A stretch of 64,000 nt of DNA from Roseovarius mucosus (GTDB lineage Bacteria > Pseudomonadota > Alphaproteobacteria > Rhodobacterales > Rhodobacteraceae). The position numbers and the translations under genes were made by a program. Where the stretch lies: assembly GCF_002080415.1 (NCBI RefSeq), contig NZ_CP020474.1, positions 3,795,501-3,859,500 of the forward strand, given 5' to 3'. This document shows positions 57,119 to 64,000 of this stretch, in pieces (the first letter of the stretch is position 1; every line of letters begins with the position of its first letter). The notes beneath the pieces are model-generated. The model did no database searches. It was not told where the DNA came from and saw only the letters and a program-made list of their open reading frames with translations.

Positions 57119-58507
57119 TCACTCTGCCGCAACGGCGCTGCCGGGGGCGGTTTCGCGTTCCTTGGTGATGGCCTGCGCCATGCGCTCGGACCATTGCTTG
57201 TGCTGGATCACGAACAATCCCTCATCCTCGGTGCGGGCCCCCGACAGGATCGGGTTCACACCAAGCGCCTTGGCATCCTCATCTGGGCCGTGAATCCACT
57301 GGGTCGCGCCTCGGCAAATGTCATTCCACTTGGCATGGGCGGCACCGGCATAACCACGTTGCGTGGCGCGGAATTCCTCGGTGTCGTCGGGCGTCGCCAT
57401 GCCGGAGGCGTTGAAGAAATCCTCATACTGGCGAATGCGGCGCGAGCGCGAGTCTTGGCTCTCGCCTTTGGGGGCGATGCAATAGATCGTGACTTCGGTC
57501 TTATCCACGCTGATCGGACGAAACACCCGGATCTGGCTGCTGAACTGATCCATCAGGAACACGTTGGGATAGAGGCAGAGATTGCGCAGCACGCCCACCA
57601 TCCATTCGGCCTTGGTGGCCCCATATTTCTCGGTCCATTCGGCAAGACGCGGATAGTTGGGCCGGTTGGTCGAGTCGGCCCATGTGGTCCACAAGAGGAG
57701 GTGCCCATTCACATAGGAATGAAAGCCGCCCTTCTGCTTGGCCCATTTGCTGGCGTCGGTTGCTTTGATCTTGTCTTCCTTGCCATCCGCCGTGCGGTGC
57801 GAGGTGGTGGCCACGTAATTCCAATGCACCGCCGAGACGTGATAGCCATCAGCGCCATTCTCGGCCTGCAATTTCCAGTTGCCGTCAAACGTATAGGTGG
57901 ACGATCCGCGCAGCACCTCGAGCCCCTCGTCGGATTGATCGACAACCATGTCGATCATCTTGCGCGCCTCACCGAGATACTCTTCCAGCGGGGCCACATC
58001 GGCATTGAGCGAGCCAAAGAGGAAGCCACGATAATTCTCGAACCGGGCCACTTTGGTCAGATCATGGCTGCCGTCTTTGTTGAATTGCTCGGGGTAGCCC
58101 GCGCCATTCGGGTCTTTGACCTTCAAGAGCTTGCCGGTGTTGGAAAAGGTCCAGCCGTGGAACGGGCAAGTAAAGGTCTTTTGGTTGCGCCGCTTGAACC
58201 GACAAAGCTGCGCGCCGCGATGCGAGCAGGCATTGACCAACGCATTCAGATTGCCGTCCTTGTCGCGCGTGATCACGACCGGCGTGCGGCCCATGTGCAG
58301 GGTGAAATAATCGCCGGGATTGGGGATCTGGCTCTCATGCGCCATATAAATCCAGTTGCCCTCAAAGATATGCTTGATCTCAAGCTCGAACAGTTCCTCA
58401 TCGGTGAACATGTCGCGCCGCGCGCGGAAAATCCCCGCCTCGGCATCCTCTTGCACGATGCCGTCAAGACGGCCTTCCAGTTCGTCGAGATTGGATTGGG
58501 TAAACAT
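57119..58507 (-). CDS. benA: Benzoate 1,2-dioxygenase large subunit
   Basis: 462-aa alpha subunit. Rieske ligands C-x-H...C-x2-H in CSHRGAQLC and CPFHGWTF; the catalytic iron site [18 protein letters not shown] with downstream Asp. Dihydroxylates benzoate at positions 1 and 2. Start [12 protein letters not shown] follows GGAGGAAAG; an extra 16 codons upstream are open but lack similarity. 40 bases after catB. Confidence 0.96.
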   Translation of the reverse strand: MFTQSNLDELEGRLDGIVQEDAEAGIFRARRDMFTDEELFELEIKHIFEGNWIYMAHESQIPNPGDYFTLHMGRTPVVITRDKDGNLNALVNACSHRGAQLCRFKRRNQKTFTCPFHGWTFSNTGKLLKVKDPNGAGYPEQFNKDGSHDLTKVARFENYRGFLFGSLNADVAPLEEYLGEARKMIDMVVDQSDEGLEVLRGSSTYTFDGNWKLQAENGADGYHVSAVHWNYVATTSHRTADGKEDKIKATDASKWAKQKGGFHSYVNGHLLLWTTWADSTNRPNYPRLAEWTEKYGATKAEWMVGVLRNLCLYPNVFLMDQFSSQIRVFRPISVDKTEVTIYCIAPKGESQDSRSRRIRQYEDFFNASGMATPDDTEEFRATQRGYAGAAHAKWNDICRGATQWIHGPDEDAKALGVNPILSGARTEDEGLFVIQHKQWSERMAQAITKERETAPGSAVAAE

Positions 58508-58547
58508 GGTCTTTCCTCCTCCGGAAATGTCTTGGGTCTTGGGCCAG

Positions 58548-59708
58548 TTATTCACCGGCCACGGTTTTTAGGCTCCGCGCGCGGTCGCGGCGGAAAAAGT
58601 CGATCTTGTCGGGGTCGAGCGACACGCCCAGGCCTGCGCCCTGCGGCACCTCGACGGTGAAATCCCGATAGACGATAGGGGTGGCCAGAATATCCTCGGT
58701 CAGAAGCAGGGGGCCAAAAAGCTCGGATCCCCACCGCAAGTCCTCAATCCCGGCAAAGAGTTGCAGCGCAGCGGCTGTGCCAAGCCCGGTTTCCAGCATG
58801 GTCCCGGCATAAAGGCCCAGTCCCGCCGCCTGCCCAATCGCCACCACCTCGGACGCGCGTTTGATCCCGCCCGATTGCGCCACTTTGACGGCAAAGACAT
58901 CCGCAGCACCCCGTGCCACGATGCTGACGGCATCCTCGGGCCCGTTCAGCGCCTCATCGGCCATCACCGCAATCTCGTGAGCGCGGGTCAATTCGCGCAG
59001 CGCATTGAGATACCGCGCGCGCACTGGCTGTTCGACCAATTCGCAGCCCACATCCTGAAGGCCCCTGAGGCCCCAGCGGGCATCCTGCAACGACCACGCC
59101 TGATTCACATCGACGCGGATGCTGGCGGCGTCGCCCACGGCGGCCTTGATCCGTGCCACATGCGCCACATCCTCGGCGACGGCGCGCTTGCCGATCTTGA
59201 GCTTGAAGATGTTGTGGCGGCGCGCGGCGATCATCTCTTGTGCCTCGGCGATATCGGTTTCGGAATTGCCAGAGGCCAGCGTCCAGGCCACAGGCAAACG
59301 GCTATGCACCGCGCCCCCGAAAAGCTGCGCGACAGAGACGCCCAAACGCTTGCCAAGCCCGTCCCAAAGCGCGATTTCCACCGCCGCCTTGGCGATCCGA
59401 TTGCCCTTGACCAGATGGTCGACCAATTGGAGGGCACCGTTTACATCATCCGCCGACCGGCCCAAAAGCGCGGGGGTGATATAGGTATCAATCGCGGATT
59501 GGATGCTCTCTGGGCTTTCGGGGCCATAGGTCAGCCCGCCGATGGTGGTGCCTTCGCCGATCCCCTCGGAGCCATCCGAGAACCGCATCCGCACCAGAAC
59601 GGCGGTCTGCACCCGCATCGTTGCCATCGACAGGACATGCCCCCGGATGGTCGGAATATCGAGGATCATCGTTTCGATCTGGTCGATCTTGGTCACGGCG
59701 TTCACCAC
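58548..59708 (-). CDS. catB: Muconate cycloisomerase
   Basis: 386 aa. Converts cis,cis-muconate (from catechol ring cleavage) to muconolactone. Enolase-superfamily fold: [21 protein letters not shown] at the start, base Lys in KLKIGKRA, metal ligands D in RVDVNQAW, E in LVEQPVRA and D in MADEALNG, and MLETGLG. A GTG start with another GTG next to it; start not certain. First gene of the long minus-strand operon catB-benABCD-livKHMGF. No CatA or CatC gene nearby. Confidence 0.92.
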   Translation of the reverse strand: MVNAVTKIDQIETMILDIPTIRGHVLSMATMRVQTAVLVRMRFSDGSEGIGEGTTIGGLTYGPESPESIQSAIDTYITPALLGRSADDVNGALQLVDHLVKGNRIAKAAVEIALWDGLGKRLGVSVAQLFGGAVHSRLPVAWTLASGNSETDIAEAQEMIAARRHNIFKLKIGKRAVAEDVAHVARIKAAVGDAASIRVDVNQAWSLQDARWGLRGLQDVGCELVEQPVRARYLNALRELTRAHEIAVMADEALNGPEDAVSIVARGAADVFAVKVAQSGGIKRASEVVAIGQAAGLGLYAGTMLETGLGTAAALQLFAGIEDLRWGSELFGPLLLTEDILATPIVYRDFTVEVPQGAGLGVSLDPDKIDFFRRDRARSLKTVAGE

Positions 59709-59717
59709 ATGTCAGTA

Positions 59718-59733
59718 TTGCATTGAGGTGCAA
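59718..59733. promoter_or_regulatory. LysR-type dyad ahead of catB
   Basis: TTGCA-N6-TGCAA lies about ten bases before the catB start and could be an operator for a CatR/BenM-like regulator encoded elsewhere. It may overlap the transcript start. Confidence 0.4.
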
Positions 59734-59832
59734 ATTGCCTGTGGTGGGGCATCAAGTCGATGATGCTGCGGGTCTTGGGTGATACCCGAACCGAAGGGTT
59801 GCCGGAACCTATCAGAGCGCCACGGACCTGCC

Positions 59833-59867
59833 AAAAAGACGAAAGGCGCGCCACTGGGGCACGCCTT
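59833..59867 (-). terminator. Intrinsic terminator of gapR
   Basis: Ten-base-pair stem (arms 59843-59852 and 59858-59867, one wobble) and, in the minus direction, TCGTCTTTTT at its end. It lies 28 bases after the gapR stop. Confidence 0.85.
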
Positions 59868-59894
59868 CTGACTGAATCAGCGGATGGCGCGGGG

Positions 59895-60155
59895 TCACAT
59901 CATCCCAAGCGCTTCTTTATACATCTCAAGCACGGCTTCTTCTTCGGCGATGTCGTCCTTGTCGCGTTTGCGCAGGGCAATCACCTTGCGCATGACCTTG
60001 GTGTCATAGCCGCGCCCTTTGGCCTCGGCCATCACTTCCTTTTGCTGGTCGGCGATGTCTTTTTTTTCGGCCTCTAGCCGCTCGAACCGCTCGATGAACT
60101 GGCGCAACTCATCGGCAGTAACGCGGTAGTTGCTGTCAGAATTCATATCATCCAT
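59895..60155 (-). CDS. gapR: GapR-family DNA-binding protein (DUF2312)
   Basis: 86 aa. Coiled-coil protein with [35 protein letters not shown] (quoted in part: [20 protein letters not shown]) and [16 protein letters not shown], matching GapR, which clamps overtwisted DNA ahead of replication forks in Caulobacter and other alphaproteobacteria. Start at MDDMNSDS with GGAG ahead; a later Met is possible. Followed by a strong terminator. Confidence 0.93.
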   Translation of the reverse strand: MDDMNSDSNYRVTADELRQFIERFERLEAEKKDIADQQKEVMAEAKGRGYDTKVMRKVIALRKRDKDDIAEEEAVLEMYKEALGMM

Positions 60156-60289
60156 GGCCTGATCTCCGGTCGGTTGGGGTTTCTGACTAACGCTGTGCCG
60201 GATGCGGTGCAAGGGTCATCTGCGGCGCGGCTTGCAATGGCGGAAAAATTGCTCTAGCGCCGGGGCGATATCATGTGAAGGAGGTGGCG

Positions 60290-60505
60290 ATGGAGTATAT
60301 GATCTGGTCTGGGGCCGCCCTGTCGCTGGCTGGTCTGGCCACGTTGATGTGGTGCATCGTCAAGGTTTGGCGCGCGCGCAAGGCTGGTCTTTCGGATGAT
60401 GACTTGCGGGCTGTGGTGCAACGGATCGTGCCGCTCAATACCGGCGCATTGTTCTTGTCCGTGATCGGCCTGATGATGGTCGTGGTGGGCATTCTTCTGG
60501 GGTGA
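60290..60505 (+). CDS. Small membrane protein, unknown
   Basis: 71 aa with two hydrophobic helices (MIWSGAALSLAGLATLMWCIV and ALFLSVIGLMMVVVGILLG, quoted in parts) joined by a charged loop. Preceded by AAGGAGGTG, an unusually strong ribosome binding site, which supports expression. Divergent from gapR. Family not recognised, though it resembles small inner-membrane proteins of Rhodobacteraceae. Confidence 0.7.
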   Translation: MEYMIWSGAALSLAGLATLMWCIVKVWRARKAGLSDDDLRAVVQRIVPLNTGALFLSVIGLMMVVVGILLG

Positions 60506-60510
60506 TCGCC

Positions 60511-62475
60511 TCAGTCGTGACGTCGGCCAAACATTCCCTCACCGTTCTTGACCATCTCGACCACCATAGGCGGCACCTGCCAGAGCGGGGTGTCCATCCT
60601 GGCCAGAGCCTTGAAATCCTGCAACATCGCGAGCATTCCGCGCTGATCGGCGGCAAACAACGGCCCACCGCGCGCGCGGTCATAGCCATAGCCGCGCACC
60701 ATCAGAACATCGAGATCCGAGGCGCGTTGCACCGCACCGCGCGCCAAAAGCTGCACCGCGGCCCCAACCAATGCGGCTTGCAAGGCGTGTCTTGGGGCCA
60801 CCGTGCCCAATACCTCAGCCGGATCGCGCCCCGGTCCGGCTAGGTTTTTGGGCGGGCGTGGGCCCTCGCTCGGGTGGTCATAGAACCCGCGCCCAACCGC
60901 CCGGCCCACGGCCCCTTTGGCCAGCCGCTCGGCCAGAGGGTCATCCGCGCCGGGGGCAGGGCACCCAAGCCATTCCGCCACCGCACGCAGCCGGTTCGCG
61001 ACCACCGGCAGCCCGTCAAAATCCATCATGAGGAAGGGTCCGGCGCGAAATCCAAGGCGCTGTGCCGCCTGATCTACCCGCTGGGGCGTCAGGCCAAGGC
61101 GGACCATTTCCAGCCCCGCGAGGCAAACCGCGCCCATGAGAATGTGACCCAGCCCCGGTCCCGCCGCAGGTTGCGCCGCGCGCACGAGTGTCACGCCCAG
61201 CCCGGTGCAAAGCTGCGCGAGACTGGCCGCAATCGCAGGATCGGCGGTATCGGACACGGCCAGTTCCGCAAGGCGCAAGGTTTGCGCCGGTCGGTAAAGC
61301 CGTAGCCCCAGCGGCGCGCCCGCCAACCCCCGCCCGTCATCGAGAGGCACGCTAAGCGTCTCGTCGGCAACCTCTGAGCCGCGTGTGCAGAGCGCCAGAT
61401 CAACGGGTGCCATCCCGCTTGTCAACCGCGCGATATGTGCAGCCCGGGTGGCGGCCTCTATCTTGCCGTGCGTGACCAATCCGTCGAGCGCGCGTGACAC
61501 GCTGGCGCGCAGGTCGGGCGCATCGCTGCGCACCACTTTGCCGCCCTCTAGCAATAGCAGCGCCACATCCCCCAACCGCGCCCCGGCGAGGGCGATCCGG
61601 CTTATGTCGCGGATGGCTGCCTGCGCGCGCTCGGGCATGCCCGAGGCCCGGCGTTCGGCGGCGTAGATGTGCCGCTGCGCGCGGGCTTCGGGGCTGCGTA
61701 AACGATCCTCAAAAAGCGTCGCTTCAAAGGCTAACCCCTGCGCAAAGGGCAAAAGCTGCGCCGCCTCGACCGCGCGCAAGATATCCGACGCGGCACCGTT
61801 CTGGCCCTTGAGCCGCTCAGCCACCGTGGCGATGGCACGCTGATAGCCCGCCGGGTCGGACAGGCCGCGCGTGGCCTCTTGGCTGCGACGCCAGTGGCCT
61901 TGGTCGGCCAGCTTGCCGGCAAGGTCGACCGCGGCGGGCAGGGGATCATCGGCGGTGACTTGGGAAAAAAGGCGGCGCAGCCGCGGATCGGTGGCGCGCA
62001 GGGTCTGCCCCGCCAACATCACCTCAAGCGCCACCTGCGCCCCCAAAAGGCGCGGCAATCGTTGGGTAACGCCGCCTCCGGGCACCATGCCAAGCGTGAT
62101 TTCAGGCGACGCCAATCGCGCCTCGGCCTGTGCGATACGCGCGTGCGCTGCCAAGGCGAGCGCCAAGCCCGCACCAAAGGTTGGCCCGTGCAACGCGGCG
62201 ATCACTGGCTTGGGAAAGTCCTCGATCCGCGTGCAAAGCGCGTCAATCCACGGCTCTGCCAGCGACCCGTCGTATTCGGTAAGATCGACACCCGAAGAAA
62301 ACCCGCTTCCAGACCCCGCAAGAACCACGGCGCGCACCTCAGCGGCGGTTGCCGCGTGATCCAATGCGCCCGCCAGTTCTGCGCGCAATTCAGCCGATAG
62401 GGCATTGGCCACGGGGCGATCCAGCAGCAGCACCGCCACCCCGTTACGCAAGTCTTGGCGTATTTGCCCTGTCAC
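60511..62475 (-). CDS. Degenerate FadB/FadJ-like multifunctional protein
   Basis: 654 aa. Residues 1-190 are a crotonase domain, but the first catalytic Glu is Ala (GAGLALALAA, residue 105) while the second is kept (SPEITLGM, Glu125). The central NAD-binding part around residue 290 lacks a GxGxxG; the equivalent of the HAD catalytic His is missing, while the C-terminal dimerisation domains (GPFLMMDFDGLPV, GRGFYDHP) are recognisable. Likely inactive in the dehydrogenase step or specialised. Five bases from the small membrane gene (convergent). A single gene, no thiolase partner. Confidence 0.83.
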   Translation of the reverse strand: MTGQIRQDLRNGVAVLLLDRPVANALSAELRAELAGALDHAATAAEVRAVVLAGSGSGFSSGVDLTEYDGSLAEPWIDALCTRIEDFPKPVIAALHGPTFGAGLALALAAHARIAQAEARLASPEITLGMVPGGGVTQRLPRLLGAQVALEVMLAGQTLRATDPRLRRLFSQVTADDPLPAAVDLAGKLADQGHWRRSQEATRGLSDPAGYQRAIATVAERLKGQNGAASDILRAVEAAQLLPFAQGLAFEATLFEDRLRSPEARAQRHIYAAERRASGMPERAQAAIRDISRIALAGARLGDVALLLLEGGKVVRSDAPDLRASVSRALDGLVTHGKIEAATRAAHIARLTSGMAPVDLALCTRGSEVADETLSVPLDDGRGLAGAPLGLRLYRPAQTLRLAELAVSDTADPAIAASLAQLCTGLGVTLVRAAQPAAGPGLGHILMGAVCLAGLEMVRLGLTPQRVDQAAQRLGFRAGPFLMMDFDGLPVVANRLRAVAEWLGCPAPGADDPLAERLAKGAVGRAVGRGFYDHPSEGPRPPKNLAGPGRDPAEVLGTVAPRHALQAALVGAAVQLLARGAVQRASDLDVLMVRGYGYDRARGGPLFAADQRGMLAMLQDFKALARMDTPLWQVPPMVVEMVKNGEGMFGRRHD

Positions 62476-62561
62476 ACTGCCTCACCCCTGAAACGCTTCT
62501 ACGCACAAGTTCTACGGGGAATTTCCCCATGCGCAAGCGTAGGAGGGAAAAAGCGGCGGAT

Positions 62562-62771
62562 TCAGACCGGCATGTTGTCGAACTGCGCCTCAATGGCCTC
62601 GCATAACAGCATCTCGTGCAGGCTCTTGGTTTGGTCCGGAACGGCTATGCCTTCGTCATGCAAGCGCGCGATCATCCGGCGCAATTGCGGTTCCAGTTTG
62701 TGGCGGATGTCGGGATTGGCCTGCCCAATCTGATGCTCAAGGCGGTCAAGCTCGGTGCGCGTGTTGGTCAT
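62562..62771 (-). CDS. Small conserved hypothetical protein
   Basis: 69 aa, charged and mostly helical (RTELDRLEHQIGQANPDIRH, LEPQLRRMIARLHDEGIAVP), no membrane segment. MTNTRTELD is chosen as start since GGGAGG is six bases upstream. Minus strand, immediately after the DksA-like gene. No family recognised. Confidence 0.75.
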   Translation of the reverse strand: MTNTRTELDRLEHQIGQANPDIRHKLEPQLRRMIARLHDEGIAVPDQTKSLHEMLLCEAIEAQFDNMPV

Positions 62772-62861
62772 GATCATCCTCCCTGGTGAAATTACAACTA
62801 TAGCGTGTTTTTGCTGTCGTTGGCGATAGTATAGAGACCTCGTAACAACTGCGTGACTGGA

Positions 62862-63188
62862 TCAAGAAACCTGTGCGGCACAGACCCGACAAAGCGGTGC
62901 TTCTGGAAGAACATCCAAACGCTCGACGGCGATCATTTCCTCACAGCGGGTGCAGGTGCCGAAACTACCTTTGCGAATGCGATCAAGCGCCGCACGGATT
63001 CGGCTGATTTCGTCCTGGCCTTGATGACCCAAATGCTCAAGCACCTCGTCACCTTCGCGCTCGATCGCGGCATCGTCCCAATCTTTGGATTTCGCCGAGT
63101 CGAGTTCTGCTTCAATGGCATGCAGGCGTTTGTCCAACTCACCGAGCCGCGCCATCAAGGCCAACCGATATCGTTCTGTGTCTAGCAT
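62862..63188 (-). CDS. DksA/TraR-type zinc-finger regulator
   Basis: 108 aa. Coiled-coil N-terminal half (LDTERYRLALMARLGELDKR) and a C-terminal zinc finger C-x2-C...C-x2-C in CTRCEEMIAVERLDVLPEAPLCRVC (quoted in part: CTRCEEMIAVERLDV and CRVC). Shorter than E. coli DksA, so it could be an auxiliary member acting on RNA polymerase. Single gene. Confidence 0.9.
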   Translation of the reverse strand: MLDTERYRLALMARLGELDKRLHAIEAELDSAKSKDWDDAAIEREGDEVLEHLGHQGQDEISRIRAALDRIRKGSFGTCTRCEEMIAVERLDVLPEAPLCRVCAAQVS

Positions 63189-63284
63189 CCGAAGCCTCCA
63201 TGATTTTGAGTATCCTATCAGACGGCCATGTTTTGGTCATTGATACAGGTCAAGAGGGGGGCAGATCGGCGTCATGGCGCCGGA

Positions 63285-64000
63285 TCATATGGTCTCCCGA
63301 GGCCGGTCTTGGCTCTCGATGGGGATTAGATCGGTGCCTCTACGCGGCTCTGTCGGTACAGGCTCCGGCTCGGTTTCGATAGAAGGTGGCAGGGGTGCCG
63401 CTGCGCCCGAAATCAGGCGCAGTGCTCGCAATCCGTTCATCTGTCCAAGCTCTGCCGTGGCAACGATACGGCCGCGCGTGCCGACAAGTTGTGTGTCGTT
63501 CAGCGTCTCACGCTGGAAGGGCAAAAGATCACCGGGTTTGAGCGCCAGAATGTCGCGTAAGGGCAGGCGCAACCGGGCCATGACAGCGTCAAGCATGACC
63601 GGTGCGTTGTTCACAACCTGTTCAAGATTTGCAGGGGCCTCGATCTTGGTGTTTGCGATCTTGCCCGAAGAGGCACGCGCCGGTGACGCGATCACGGGCA
63701 AGAGCAGATCAAGACGCCCCGTTTTTGCCCCCGGTCCCAGATCGACGGTGAGGCGTAGCAATTCGAAATCCGGGGCCACCAACAAGAGAGAGAGGCCGCG
63801 CAGATCCTCGACCATGACGCCAAACCCAAAACGGCGCGGTGGCGGCGCGTCGTGCTCTTGCGCCAGCTGACTTTCAAATTCGGTTAAAACTGCATCAATC
63901 AACGGCGCGACCATCGCCGCGTCTGTGCGTGTGGCGGCGCGCGGCCGTGCCAATCCGGGGCGCACGGACCCGGTGGTCTGCACCTCGATCAGCCCGGCGA
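63285..64000 (-). CDS. FliM/FliN-family flagellar switch protein, C-terminal part
   Basis: Partial; upstream coding continues past the window. The SpoA-type C-terminal domain runs RLRLPLRDILALKPGDLLPF to GRIVATAELGQMNGLRALRL, characteristic of FliM/FliN switch proteins of the flagellar motor, preceded by a middle domain. A Pro-rich acidic tail follows. No other flagellar gene lies in the window. Confidence 0.82.
   Translation of the reverse strand, partial: AGLIEVQTTGSVRPGLARPRAATRTDAAMVAPLIDAVLTEFESQLAQEHDAPPPRRFGFGVMVEDLRGLSLLLVAPDFELLRLTVDLGPGAKTGRLDLLLPVIASPARASSGKIANTKIEAPANLEQVVNNAPVMLDAVMARLRLPLRDILALKPGDLLPFQRETLNDTQLVGTRGRIVATAELGQMNGLRALRLISGAAAPLPPSIETEPEPVPTEPRRGTDLIPIESQDRPRETI

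Noticed and set aside
57194..58660. 488-codon open frame antisense to benA
   Set aside because: Shadow of benA; the sense frame has intact Rieske ligands.

Overview
The window reads as chromosome of a GC-rich marine-type alphaproteobacterium of the Rhodobacteraceae (roseobacter group). Pointers are the ArsR-ArsC/GAPDH/ArsJ/Acr3 arsenic operon, GapR (DUF2312), DUF2254, DUF3726, the TIGR04283-type glycosyltransferase, a short GltX, tandem glycine riboswitch upstream of gcvTHP, and Tat-exported enzymes. No phage, insertion sequence or CRISPR array was seen. Two tRNAs are present (Leu-GAG and Val-CAC), both with encoded CCA.

Layout. 1-3.2 kb: 5' part of a DacB-type D-Ala-D-Ala carboxypeptidase, nadD, ettA. 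3.2-5.2 kb: an accessory patch bounded and divided by three copies of a 77-bp nested inverted repeat. The first interval carries an AT-rich gene with a nucleoside-deoxyribosyltransferase-like fold; the second carries a frameshifted HlyC-type toxin acyltransferase overlapping a small two-helix membrane protein. 5.3-9.4 kb: a four-gene arsenic operon (arsR-arsC fusion, arsenate-linked GAPDH, arsJ, acr3). 9.4-17.3 kb: cytochrome c, lipB, a peptidoglycan-binding-like secreted protein, tRNA-Leu, a zincin, a Tat-exported metallo-beta-lactamase-fold protein, gltX, a DUF2254 membrane protein and a gamma-glutamylcyclotransferase-like protein. 17.3-22.6 kb: an NsrR-like regulator and the glycine cleavage operon gcvT-gcvH-gcvP under a tandem glycine riboswitch.

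22.8-29.6 kb: a LuxR-HTH/alpha-beta-hydrolase fusion, an inositol-monophosphatase-family enzyme, and a ybbP-ybbA / tesA divergent pair whose start codons overlap in CATG. 29.6-37.9 kb: a LysR regulator divergent from a four-gene overlapping operon (aldehyde dehydrogenase, M19 dipeptidase-like protein lacking part of its metal site, unrecognised 559-aa protein, DUF3726 protein), followed by a HisC-like aminotransferase, a crotonase and PhnA. This operon is the best candidate for an undescribed pathway. 38.1-46.2 kb: lepA, an HU-like protein with long tails, tRNA-Val, ygfZ, glycosyltransferase, serine-glyoxylate-type aminotransferase, accC-accB and a PAS-LuxR regulator.

46.3-50.1 kb: an acyl-CoA synthetase and the queuosine operon queC-queD-queE-queF behind a preQ1-I riboswitch. 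50.1-59.7 kb: one long minus-strand run, catB-benABCD-livKHMGF, coupling benzoate dioxygenation and ring-cleavage-product processing to a branched-chain-amino-acid-type ABC importer; catA, catC and a dedicated regulator are absent. 59.9-64 kb: gapR, a small membrane protein, a degenerate FadB/FadJ-like multifunctional protein, a small conserved protein, a DksA/TraR-type zinc-finger protein and the C-terminal part of a FliM-like switch protein running off the window.

Start codons were chosen by eye from Shine-Dalgarno placement, overlap with neighbours and family N-termini. No similarity search was run, so names rest on recognised motifs and gene order.
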